The position numbers were made by a program, and so were the translations under genes. A stretch of DNA of 64,000 nucleotides from Bolinopsis microptera (lineage: Eukaryota; Ctenophora; Tentaculata; Lobata; Bolinopsidae), in NCBI RefSeq assembly GCF_026151205.1, contig NC_087081.1:8427246-8491245 (forward strand), in the 5' to 3' direction. Below are positions 49,201 through 60,430 of the stretch, piece by piece. Under the pieces are notes generated by a model that was given only the letters and a program-made list of their open reading frames with translations, had not been told where the DNA came from and did not search any database. Positions within the stretch are counted from its first letter, which is position 1. Every line of letters begins with the position of its first letter.

Positions 49201-52150
49201 GAATTCTGACTCTAATGCTTTATTTTTAAACGTAATTCTATATTTCAGTTCAGTATTACATGTGTAAGATGATAGACAGCTACAGAGTCAACTTATTCGA
49301 CATTATAACTCAGTACAGATCAGTCTTCATTGAGGATAAAGCTACAAGTTTAATTTTCAACTCTTGGCTTCATAAACAGGTAGGAACTAAGGAACTAAAA
49401 TGAGATCTTTTTATTGACTGTGGGCTAGATCCTTGACGGGGCCAGGGAGGTCCTTTTCAGCCGGATCTGTATGTTTAAAAATATCTAGGGAATCTTTTCT
49501 CACGGTTCAGAGATGCTAATTCCGATCGGCCCCCGAAGGATCTGCGTGGCATGTTTACTGTCCTCAATTTTCTGTTAGTTTACGTGACGCGCCAAACTTT
49601 ATATCAGGTGAAACAAAGATGACCAATTAACGAGATCGGTGACAGAATTGCGCGCGCTCTAACATTGCGCGTTTCCAATAATCATCATGCGCTGCTTGCT
49701 ATCATGCTATGGTACCAAAAAGTAGCTGCAAAGCAAACATCTCTGAACCAGACATGACCAGCCAACTTTTATGTTAAACTCGATATCATCAACTGTTTTA
49801 CATAACATTGTCTAGGTTGAATATTTCCTGGGAATTCTGAACGAAAATCTACCACGCTGTAACGGTGCCATACTGGATTCAACTCTAGCGCAAGCTATGT
49901 ACTTTGGCATGTCACTCGGTAAGAGCAACTTCATATTATTAAGTTAACATGGTTTAGTGGATTTCCCGTTTGAAAGATTTTTGTTTTAAAGTCAGACGTT
50001 ATTTATTTTAAGTGCATCGTTTAAAGCCACCATCAGCTGTTAACCGGTTTTAATCAGGTTGCAAGTTCTGATATTTTATAGTGATCGTAATGATTTAATA
50101 GATTACCAGAATTAACTATCAGGAAGAGTAGGAACAGATTTCCGAGGAGCCCTGGTCCCGATATTCCAACAGAGAATACTAGAGTTGTGTTTGAAGACTA
50201 TTCAGAAAGCAACTGATAGGTTTAAGAGAAAATGCGAGACTTTGCTTGATGTGGCTTACCACGGTAAGAATATTTTATCGGCACTCCATATTGTAAATAT
50301 AACTAAACAGCAAGCTAATCACACAAAATTTGTTGCAGTTTCAACTTTTCTCGACTTATTCGAATACAATTTTCAACTAGTAAGCAAATTTAAAATTGCC
50401 CTCATTATATTATATACTGGCCATACATCGTAGTCATCAATTAACTTTCTTCAAGAGGCCTGGTGTACTATCTAATAACGAAAATAGTTAAAACCCAATT
50501 TCAAACTCACATGCTTCAGGGGAACCAACACTAGTGAATCTGACTCCTCTGGCTGTGTACACCAACTCAATTGCCAGCATGTTTAACGAATTGAGACACT
50601 GTGCCCCTGTCTCTATCTGCCTCACCGTTGTGCAGACGCTGCAGACCTCACTGCAAACTGTCATCGACTTGACTGTCGGGATCTTCAAGTGAGTTTGTTT
50701 CACTACGACAACATTTTGGTCAGCCTTTTAGAGACATTTTATATATCTGTAATCGATTTCATGAATGGCTCAAAAGTTTCAATCGCTTTCGTTTCAATAT
50801 ATTTAATCGTACTGACATCTTCAAACTATTTCAAACTACTTTTTTAGGTCAAAACCAAAGATAGCTGAGAGGTTCAGTACGATCATAGTTCTGGAAATGT
50901 TACCGATGATCGATTCTTATTTGAAGTCTGTGTTCAAGACACTACCTGAATTGTACAAACATCGATCCTTTTCTGGAAAAACGTAAGTTTATCGTCCTGT
51001 CTTCAGAAAAATCACTCTTCAAAGGATATTTGGTTATCTTTTTTAAGTTGAAATTCTCGAAATATCTTTCTAATTTGATCATTTTCGTCGCAGGTATATG
51101 GACAAGAATCTTCTCTCCTTGGACCTAGTCGCTCTGCAGGACCAACTCCTTCCTTTTCTCTCGTCAGCAACTAAGATCCTACTGGCTGACAAACCTTTCT
51201 CTGTCGAGAACGGAACGAGCGAGGAAACTGCTGATACTGAAGATAACGCTGAGATTGAAAACGAAACAGAAAGTGGAATTCTTGGCGAAGAAAGTGACGA
51301 TAAACTTCCTGATGATGAAATCGAATTTCCTGTTTCTAACGATGAAAATAAAAATGTAATTGAAGTTGCTGGTAATGAAAGCGAAAGAGGGGTTCCTGAT
51401 GATGAAGGTGATAATATAATTTCTGATGTTGACAACGAAAATAGAAATACTGTTCCTGATAACGAAATGACAGTTTCAGATATTGAAAGTGAAAGAAGAG
51501 TCCCTGAAAATGAGACTGTTCGTGATGTTGCTAGTAATGAAAGCGAAAGAGGAGTTCCTGATGATGAAGGTGATAATATAATTTCTGATATTGTCAATGA
51601 AAATGAAATTATTGTTTCTGATAATGAGAGAGAAATGACAATTTCTGACATTGAAGGTCAGGGTAGAGTTCCTAACTCTGACAGTGGAACTATTGGTGGT
51701 GAATCAGAAGACCAGGTTGTAGTTCCTGATGAAGGAGTAGAAAATGAGCTGGAATCAAAAACAGAGACAGAAAATATGGATCATAATAATGAGACAGACT
51801 TATTAGAAAGCGAGAGTAGAGGTGATGCTCAAACAGATGCTGTAGAGACGACTGATGTTCACGAAAGCTCAAAAGTTGAAATAGCGAGTGTTATTCCAGA
51901 TTTACCTCTCGAAACAATCAACAACGAGCTAGAAACATCAGATAATGTTCACTCTGTTGAATTACATAGCGAAAATCTTGAAAATGATAACACAACGTTT
52001 AACGCTAATGACAGAAGTGAAGTGTCTGAAAATAGGACAGCGGAGTGTATCGAGAATGTTGGGGATACCATATCAGTTGAAGATGAAGTCGTGATGAGTT
52101 CTGATTTAGTTAGTTCTGGGGATGTTCGAAACATCGGTCTAGGGGAGTAA
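46207..52150 (+). CDS. COG8: Conserved oligomeric Golgi complex subunit 8
   Basis: Eleven coding exons join in frame: 46207-46297, 46521-46749, 48117-48288, 48521-48667, 49023-49089, 49249-49379, 49816-49918, 50123-50263, 50520-50688, 50848-50982 and 51094-52150, giving 813 residues. COG8/Dor1 landmarks occur in order: LLTEQKNLAFKHYQSFV, HPQLLEILELPQLIDTSIRN, GLLRRIGTYTD, VKFLQVRSEW, LFDIITQYRSVF, AMYFGMSLGRVGTDFRGALV. COG8 belongs to lobe B of the COG tether that docks intra-Golgi retrograde vesicles. The usual protein is about 600 residues; here exon 11 adds a roughly 310-residue acidic, Glu/Asp/Ser/Asn-rich tail with a 54-residue internal repeat. Exon 2 ends inside a minisatellite that duplicates its splice donor. 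Donor strength varies (GTTTTA, GTTATT in introns 3 and 4). An AATAAA lies 46 bases after the stop. Confidence 0.9.
46332..46387 (+). repeat. 28-bp perfect tandem duplication in COG8 intron 1
   Basis: Two identical 28-base copies (46332-46359 and 46360-46387), starting AGAATAAGTTTATTAATTAA. Intronic, no effect on coding. Confidence 0.9.
46721..47309 (+). repeat. 32-bp minisatellite spanning the COG8 exon-2 donor
   Basis: Eighteen full 32-base units plus a partial one, in strict register (46721, 46753 ... 47297). Each unit is AGTAAACTGGCGGTGGAAAC followed by TAATAAAATGTA. Unit 1 covers the last 29 coding bases of exon 2 and its GT donor. Twelve unit ends keep GTAAGT, two have GTTAGT and one GTGAGT; units 8, 10 and 18 have damaged donors. 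Reading past the first donor meets TAA at once, and 32 is not a multiple of three, so only the first donor gives full-length COG8. Degenerate units reappear at 47945-48015. Confidence 0.95.
47311..47540 (+). repeat. Dispersed repeat family A, copy 2 (COG8 intron 2)
   Basis: Aligns with 17246-17480 in the same orientation. It abuts the end of the minisatellite, and degenerate minisatellite units reappear at about 47945-48015, so this repeat and the following 400 bases probably inserted into an older, longer array. Confidence 0.7.
48678..48731 (+). repeat. Octamer microsatellite beside COG8 exon 4 donor
   Basis: About six copies of AGGTTTAG begin 10 bases after the exon-4 donor (GTTATT at 48668). 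The units contain GGT but no good donor consensus. Purely intronic. Confidence 0.85.
51365..51690 (+). repeat. 162-nt in-frame repeat coding the COG8 acidic tail
   Basis: The block beginning GTTGCTGGTAATGAAAGCGA at 51365 recurs at 51527 (one base different in that stretch), exactly 54 codons later. Both encode NESERGVPDDEGDNIISD. In-frame length and preserved reading frame argue that the tail is translated. Confidence 0.85.
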
Positions 52151-52195
52151 TGAATTTTGTGAATGCACAAAATGTATTTTTTGCTTTTGTTTAAG

Positions 52196-52201
52196 AATAA
52201 A
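52196..52201 (+). terminator. COG8 polyadenylation signal
   Basis: AATAAA 46 bases downstream of the COG8 stop codon. Position fits a very short 3' UTR. Confidence 0.7.
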
Positions 52202-53865
52202 GAATTTAGGTTTAATTTTGATTTTTGTTCTGACTTTAGTAATATTCCTTTTCAAGGCTTAGGAATTATATTATGTCATGGTTTTGACTATGGGCGGATG
52301 AGTTAACACAGTTTGTCAAGCAAATTTTATCCACATCCGTAAGCCGATATTTTAAAGGATATTACGACATGTCAAATCAGGTGTTTCGCATTTTGTTCAT
52401 GTTGGAAATCTTTGAGTGTTTTGGTACTTCTTTTTGAGGGAAAGCTAAACATATTTTACCGTACTATTGTCTTTAGTTTATTTGACTTCGACTTAGAACC
52501 TAATTTTCTTGCTCTTAATTGAACAATTGATTTATGAATGTATCATTATGATCTCGAACTAAACCTGATCATGGCAGTATATGAGCTTAGTACAAAATGA
52601 TGCCTTGTACATTCATTCCAGTGCTCTTACCCCTAGCTACGCCCCGATGTATCATTTCGCATGTTAATAATTTCTGAGTGAATTCGTCGAAATGCAGTTC
52701 ATGCTATAGCTTAGTGGGCTTACTTAAAACTTTATTCAATCCAGAATCACAACAGTTGCATGATGTTGAAAAAACTATTGAATCACAAATTATTCAGTGC
52801 AGCTTGCAGTATCGAGCAAACAAGTTGAATTTAGATTTAAACATGTAAGCTTTTATATTGCGGCAATGAAGCTTGTCAAAGGGCTCGGCATTGAGTTGAT
52901 CAAGATATTTGATATTCTGGGTGTGATAGACTAAGGTTTGCAGCCAGACAAGTGCAACACTTGACATATGAGATGATGTTTTCCAAGGTCCAAGATAACC
53001 ATTATCACCACTCACCTTAACCATGGTAGTAATCGGTTAACAGCTTACAGCCTCTACAGCTTCTAACTTCTGGTCTCTGTATCGAGCAATGTTGGGTGTT
53101 GCCAATAGCATCACCGGATATTAAAGATGTGACAGCTACAAGTACAGTAACTTGGCCTTACTCCAGTAAGCATGTCACCGTAAGATTGTGAGAAATCGCG
53201 GCCATAACTTTGATGTGATGACGTTTGGAGGCGCACCGGTCCTCTTGTACTGATACTTAGCTGATAAGCTGGCTTGTGTCTAGAGAACTTATCGTGGGTT
53301 TCCCTCGACGTCAAAAGCTTCTTAAGTCTCCAATAGGAAAAGATGATTTAGAATTAGCAGATTGGCTTACCGCTGTTGCCATGGAAACGGTGGATTTAAT
53401 GATGCTCTGATCTACTCTCATTTAGAAGAGCGAGCTCAAGTCACGTGAATGGTGCGCGTGACCTCCGAAAACCAATGGGGGCGCGCGAACAAAAGCTCGC
53501 ATCAAGAGCTCGCACGATATTGCAAGCTTTTGTTGCGAGCTTCTATTTCCTCTAATGAGAGTGCAACCTCCATAGCAACTAGCGAGTATACAAAATTTTA
53601 GCCGTTGTACTCTGTATCATTTGTCGAGCATCCTTTGTCTATTCAGTCCCATAAAACCAGCTGTGTCCACAAGCTCTATATCATTAATTAATTCTAGTCG
53701 ATAGTGCACAGTTGTCTTTCCTGTGTGTCAGGCCAAAGCATCTCCAAACACGAGAAATCTCTTCTCTGGAACCCGGATACGACTCAGATATCGCTGCTAT
53801 TATCTACTTCTATTAACTGTAACTGATCCGTAACTTAACATAGCAATTGCCTTTGATCCATCGTC
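52202..53865. other. Intergenic DNA between COG8 and LC8 genes
   Basis: No gene recognised. The short minus-strand frames at 52794-53024 and 53111-53314 have no domain. A GC-richer segment at 53425-53540 holds a CACGTG and a CCAAT. A consensus X-box lies at 53375. Confidence 0.5.
53375..53388 (+). promoter_or_regulatory. RFX X-box, about 950 bp upstream of LC8
   Basis: GTTGCCATGGAAAC matches the palindromic RFX X-box consensus throughout. RFX factors drive ciliary genes, and LC8 light chain is a subunit of axonemal and intraflagellar dyneins as well as a general hub protein, so the placement makes sense. Function is inferred from motif and position only. Confidence 0.5.
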
Positions 53866-53873
53866 GTTAAATA

Positions 53874-54165
53874 CAGTGGCGTAACGTTGCCTGTTGGCGC
53901 CCCCCTGCCGAAAAGGCGCCCCCCTGTTGGCGCCCCCTCCCCTTTTGGTGCCCCCTCCCTAAAATTGAACAAATTAGGTGATTTTTAAAGGATACCCCGT
54001 AAAAAATCTCTAAAAAAGTGTGTATCTAGAGCAAAACGCGCAGTTTTGCTAGTACTTTAGTTAAGTTTTCATAATTGTCCCCACATTCAAACGACGATTT
54101 GGCGCCCCCCTAAGACGGCGCCCCCCTGCACAGCGGGGTCAGCGGGGCCCTTCGTTACGCCACTG
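53874..54165. mobile_element. hAT-type MITE with 8-bp TSD
   Basis: 292 bases bounded by perfect 13-base inverted ends, CAGTGGCGTAACG and CGTTACGCCACTG, and flanked by the identical 8-mer GTTAAATA (53866-53873 and 54166-54173). CAGTGGCG ends and 8-base duplications are hallmarks of hAT transposons. Inside each end are several GGCGCCCCCCTG-like blocks. No transposase frame, so it is non-autonomous. It lies about 160 bases upstream of the first LC8 start codon. Confidence 0.92.
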
Positions 54166-54323
54166 GTTAAATATTTACTGTCGCTTTCCTCTTTTACTGT
54201 GTCTTATTTCTGGTTTGTGCCTTGTTTGCATTGTCAATCATGGCATTCAAGATCATCATCTTTTAAATCTTGCACTTTATGTTCACCTCAACTGGCCCCC
54301 TTAATATTTGTATATTCTTAGCA

Positions 54324-54853
<530 letters not shown>

Positions 54854-55323
54854 ACTGACGTAATCATTCCTGTCTAATATGACTTGCTACTTTCGATGTC
54901 TTACTTTCCCTCCCGAGCCTTCCTGACTTGGCATGAACGAAAAACTCTATCAGACCGTGCTCATTTTAATGTATTCCGATATTTCCGACCCACCTAAAAT
55001 CCAAACCCCGTGCCGGTCCATGTTATAATCAGATGAGAATAAGAATTTTGCTTATAACGATTTATTATATTATCATGTTAATATTTATGATGACATTTTT
55101 ATCCAATTGTTGAATGTTTAGATCCGCTGTCTTTCACTCGACTTTGTGAAATATTTATCATGTGAGATCATTGCATAGGCGTAGCATTTTCAAATATCAT
55201 TGCTGGTATTTAGTGAGGATAATTTGGTTTGGCAAATTCCTTGAATAATGTCATTATTTCTACTCATGATAAGATTGCATTTTCAAAATTCTTAACGAAT
55301 ACATCCTTAGCCAAGACGATACC

Positions 55324-55792
<469 letters not shown>

Positions 55793-55852
55793 CTTGTTCA
55801 TATTGACATTGAACACTTTTCAACTCGTAATATAGCACCTACTGTAAATAAA

Positions 55853-56608
55853 TATGTGTTCCCGATCACCGATTATTTGATATTTATGAAAGATCAGAAC
55901 GCTTTGAAGCCCTTTGCCTCCTTGAACATATTTTTGTTTTAAGCTGGATTTATTATGTTTTTGTAAGCGAGCTCTGTGAGCCGGATTAGGTTAGTGCGGT
56001 GGGTCTTCCAGTTTTGTCCCTGTGTATATAATTTATTTGCCGTACTTCATACATATACACACTCGTCAGAAATTGAAAAGAAAAAAATTGTTTCATTTGT
56101 TTATTTCAATTGTGACTAACATGTAAGTACTAAGTAACAAAGACCGGTCCAATCTTAGATTTGCTTTGAGACCTATGCCTATTGTCCAACATTCAATGAA
56201 CATGGATTGTGGAATGTATTAAAATGTAAAATAGCGGTGAAAGATGCTGGTGCAACTGCAATATAGTTAATCTTACACTTAATATACTTTAATCGGATGA
56301 TGATTGAACACTTGCACCTACTGTACCCGCTATCACAGATTAAGTGATCATGATTGATGATATCAAAACTTCGTTGCATTGCTGATTGCATTTGCAAGAC
56401 AACAAATTAACTCTAACTCAGTACAGTATTTACATTGAAAATAACAACTCCAAACTGTGTACTGTGTACGGCCCAAAATAACCTGTAACCGTGAATTATA
56501 TTATTGAAGAAGTTGCGGCGCCCAGTACAGCCTGTCATCAGTCATTCCGAATCCGCCGAATCTCTTTTGTCTATATTTATATGAACAATGAACATTATAC
56601 TTATAGTT
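55853..56608. other. Intergenic DNA downstream of LC8
   Basis: AT-rich, no gene recognised. The minus-strand frame at 56179-56397 has no known domain. Confidence 0.5.
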
Positions 56609-57000
56609 ATATTATAGCCTGGGGTCCCCAGGTAATTGCGTCTTTACTGATTATATATTTGATATTACTCCTTAGTCCTTTAATTGCTTATATTAGTTTG
56701 ATTGACGATGTCAACCCATCGAGATCGTTGCTCTGCGAAGCAGAGCAACGATCGACGATGCGAAGCAAGAATGCTAGTTTGCGCGTCGAAGCGGCGAATT
56801 AGTCCTCTAAATATTAGTTTGGAGGAATTTGACGTCAAATTAGGGACATTGTTGAAACCATTGTATTGAATTTGATGCAGGTGAAATAGAAGGGAGCCTA
56901 CGTTACAGCTTACCTGAGGACCCCAGGCTTTAATGTTGGTAAACAACCGAATAGAGATTAGGCGGAATGACAGGCTGAGCGCGGCCCAGTAACGTTACAG
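56609..57000. repeat. Mosaic repeat, inverted GTCCYCAGGTAA ends and hairpin
   Basis: AGCCTGGGGTCCCCAGGTAA at 56617 faces TTACCTGAGGACCCCAGGCT at 56911-56930, so the segment is bounded by inverted copies. The right boundary continues into module 2 of the 29.06-29.14 kb repeat, inverted. Between them is the 56723-56753 hairpin. No coding domain; the 103-codon frame at 56491-56802 is coincidental. Confidence 0.65.
56723..56753. repeat. Perfect 14-bp hairpin with GAA triloop
   Basis: GATCGTTGCTCTGC and GCAGAGCAACGATC are exact inverted copies around GAA. The apex GCGAAGC is the heptamer known to form an exceptionally stable DNA mini-hairpin. Confidence 0.85.
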
Positions 57001-57211
57001 CCTACGTTGCAGCTTACGTTACAGCATCATACCACCCGGCCTAGAGATCAGTGAATTCGTTGAACAGAAATGCCACATGCATCATCGGGGACTCAAACAC
57101 TGGAGGCTAGAAGTTTGGTACTGATCCTGCTTTAATAAGTCATTCGGCAAGTGGTAACCTGGCAAACGCATCTTTGCTCGGTCATTGATATACATATAGA
57201 TAGTAAAGATC

Positions 57212-57330
57212 CTTATATGTCACGTTGTATCACGTGGTGACCCCCACGGTCGCTTCACTATAGTTTCGACGATACAGGGGGAGCCGCGCACTCGTGCGCG
57301 GCGGGTCATACAACGTATGACAAATGTCAC
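57212..57330 (-). repeat. Palindromic MITE-like repeat, copy D
   Basis: Minus-orientation copy: TTGTATCACGTGGTGACCCC, CACGGTCGCTTCACTATAGT, GGGGGAGCCGCGCACTCG, then TGCGCGGCGGGTCATACAAC. It matches copies A-C at 28.1-28.9 kb. Confidence 0.75.
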
Positions 57331-57399
57331 GTTGGGGTATAGAAACTGTGTTATATTGTGCTGGGTCAACGAAAAGGTCAAAAACTTGACATACGTTGC

Positions 57400-57790
57400 A
57401 TGCCACTTTTCGCGCCGCTTTTTTCTCGAAATTTTATGGCCGCCCGATGGCAAGTGCTACGAAGTAGCGCGCGTCGGGCCAAACCATTAACAATGGTCAA
57501 GAACCAACATGACATTGAAAATATTTACAAAGTATTAGCTTAAAAGATTGCACAGATACAATTTGTCAACCCGTGTGTACATGTTTTTTGTTTGATTCAC
57601 GATGTCAATCCTTCGCATCTCGCCGATCTGCTTGCTCTAACCAGAGCCCTCTCGCTTGCAGTAGCGCGCGACCGCCGGAGTACGCGTAGGCACATGGCTA
57701 TGTGAACCGATCTGCATACGTGGTTGCGAGAAGCATATTAGATGCGCGCGCGACCCAGTAGTGCATCGCGCTACAAGTTTTTTGTTTGAT
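57400..57790 (+). repeat. Mosaic repeat modules, second locus
   Basis: 57420-57501 matches module 1 at 28976-29045 (CTCGAAAT-TTATGGC, GCTACGAAGTAGCGCGCG, ACCATTAACAATGGTCAAG). 57590-57780 resembles 29885-30010. The same set of modules thus occurs at two loci 28 kb apart in different order and orientation, as expected of a composite or rearranged transposon. Confidence 0.65.
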
Positions 57791-60430
57791 TCACGATGCC
57801 CACCCTTGGGGGGGCCTCGGTGGTGGGGCACAGTGGGCTTCTCCCCGTTTTCTCCCGAAGGATTGATGCATAAAAACAAGAAAACGCGTTTAAAGGGAAC
57901 GCGCTTTTTTCTGAGTGAGGGTTAACGATAGTTTTAAAATTTCCTGATGTCTTTTTTTTACCCGTGCCCCGGTAATATTTTTAAAAATTCAAAGGGAAAA
58001 AAAATTTTTTAAATTCCCAAAAAAAGGAGTATCATTTTTACGGTTTGAATTTTTTTTATATCAAAATAGATAAGGGGAGGAATTTTTTTCCCCCTTTAAA
58101 TTCAACCCAAACTAGATAATTGTTGTAAAACTTAGTTCAAACTATCAAAAAAAGGGGCTATTTTCAAAAATTTTTGGCAAGGCGTCATTTTTCAGTGAAA
58201 TAATAATAAGATTTATTAAAATAAATGCCAACTTTAGAGAGGGTAACCACATTAAACTAAAGTTTTCCCAATAAAAATAAAGGGTTTAAACAAAAAAAAA
58301 GGGTTTATGCCTAGACGCGAGAAAATTTAAACCTTATGCAATCCCGGGGTTAGTTTTAAAAATATTATCGGCTGATTTTAAAAATTTTCTGAGAGTTTGA
58401 TCCCCCAAAAAAAAATTTATAGGGCCTGTGTCTGGAAAATAGCTTTTCAGATGGCTTCCAAAATTGGGGCGGATTTTTTTAAATAAAAAAACAAATAAAC
58501 TATAATAAAAATTTCTGAAAATTAATGTTTCAGTACAGTTTATACCCCGAAATCAGGGCACTTTCAAAACATTTCTCTAAATTATCTTTCTTAACACCGT
58601 TTCAATTGTAACTTTAAATTAAAATATTATTGATGATCCGGACGATGATAAATATTAAATTACAACTGATTATATTTATGATTTCGGCCTGTCGATGCTG
58701 GAAGCTGATCAGCTAATCGTTAATCGTTACCATGTGACAAGAATAGTATGATGAACCTCCAATCAGTATCTATGTATCAAAAGATAAATATTGATCTAAT
58801 TCAACTCGTCGGGAGCCCTTTTGAAACTCTCGAAGTTAGAGTGCAGAGTGCATGATTACTGATTATCAGCACGATTGGTGAAACAAAGACGAAACCGTGT
58901 GTGATTAGAATTAAAAGAGGAAGATATTTAGTGATAAATTGTGCACTCTTGCATTTAAGTTTTAATTGTTAGACTTGTTCGATGTAGGGCCTTTAATTTA
59001 ACCTAATACTATGCAGTTACTTAGTACTTGGTAAGTCTAGGGAAACAGGTGCTAGTTGTCGGAAATGAAAGGAGTCTGTTCCTGATCGAAGTTACATGAT
59101 GCTGATAGATTTGATGAGCTCAGCACTCAGCAGCCACTGTCTTCAATAGAGTGTTCCAGTTCTGCAATCTGCAGTCTCAAATGTTTTCGCCCAGCTTTTC
59201 TTTTCATCGTTGGTTATAGAAGACAGACCTGAAGAAATACTAGTATAATGAATAATATAGGGTAACATGTCCAGAATGAGTAAAATTGTATTATCGGCAA
59301 ATTTTACTTATGTGAAAACTCCCAACAGGGTGGCGCGGCCCAAAGTAACTGCACACAAGCAACCCCTTTAATGATCACGCACGTAATTTGTGTGAAAATA
59401 AGTACACATTTACGAAGTCAGTGAAAAGAACCTACCTTTATTTACCAATGTCGATTTTTTGCTTGTGATGAAGTAGTCCTCGCAAATGTGAGATATGTAG
59501 GTAGTTGTTTTTAAAAGTAGGATTGTAGTCATAGGTCGATGTATAGCGACGGTAGTTTACCAGCAGCAACCCCTGTACAAATAGAAATGTGGTTTTTATA
59601 TAATTTTTCTAGTTAAATTAATGAGTACAATGCAGGAATAAAAAAATGTGTCTTAAATGTTTATATTAAATGTGTTATAATTATATTAACCTCCTTATAT
59701 TCGTATAATATGTACTCACAAACAATGATAGTCCAACTTTTTTAATTGCTTATAATTTAAACCTTCTTATTAAATAATTAGATGACTGTGTCTGATCTAA
59801 AATTGCACGAGAAAATAGAGAAAATTAGGTCTCAGACAGAACTCGACCGGGATATATAACCGGCGCAGCCGGAAATACCGGCTGGTATTTGGCGATTTTG
59901 TACGGTACCGGCCGGGATTTTGGTTTTAGCCGGGATTTTTCCAAAATAAATTCAGTTTTTCTCAACGTTAATTTGAGTCCAAAATTAACAAATCTGTGAA
60001 CATTTTCCTAAAACATTTTGACGAAGTCATTGAACAATGGAGACTGGAGTCAATCTATATTTAACATAATCATGGGTGTACGAATTATGGACTTCTTTCT
60101 GACTTATGACTTAATTATTGTGACTAAGTGTCACGGCTCACGGTCTGTGTACCGAGGGACAAGTAAAACAGAGTTCTCCGGGTAAAGAAAGCATTAATAA
60201 ATGCTATTCAGTATTCATCCTATTCAATTATTCAGGTAAGGTGATGTAACTGTAAAGTGATAAGCTCCAACTGTCAAACACCATGTTCAATTAATTAAGT
60301 TTAAGTAACCAATACCAGATCACAGGATTGTTTTAGTTACGGAGACTGTTGGAACGATGCAAACCAGATCGGACTCCTATCAGAAAATAGTCGACCACCG
60401 TCCAGCCTCCCTCAAACTCAAATGCCCTAC
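57791..60430. other. Intergenic DNA; homopolymer-rich from 57.9 kb
   Basis: No gene seen. 57900-58500 is dominated by runs of A, T, G or C of five or more and may have poor consensus quality. 58580-59770 looks like ordinary AT-rich DNA. GCCGG-rich repeats lie near 59860-59930. Confidence 0.5.
59782..59835 (+). repeat. Diverged fragment of the 18.4-kb element arm
   Basis: GATGACTGTGTCTGATCTAA followed by AATTGCACGAGAAAAT and TTAGGTCTCAGA matches 18710-18772 of the left arm (GATGACTGTTTCTGACCTAA ...) with several substitutions. It shows that the arm sequence belongs to a dispersed family. Confidence 0.65.
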
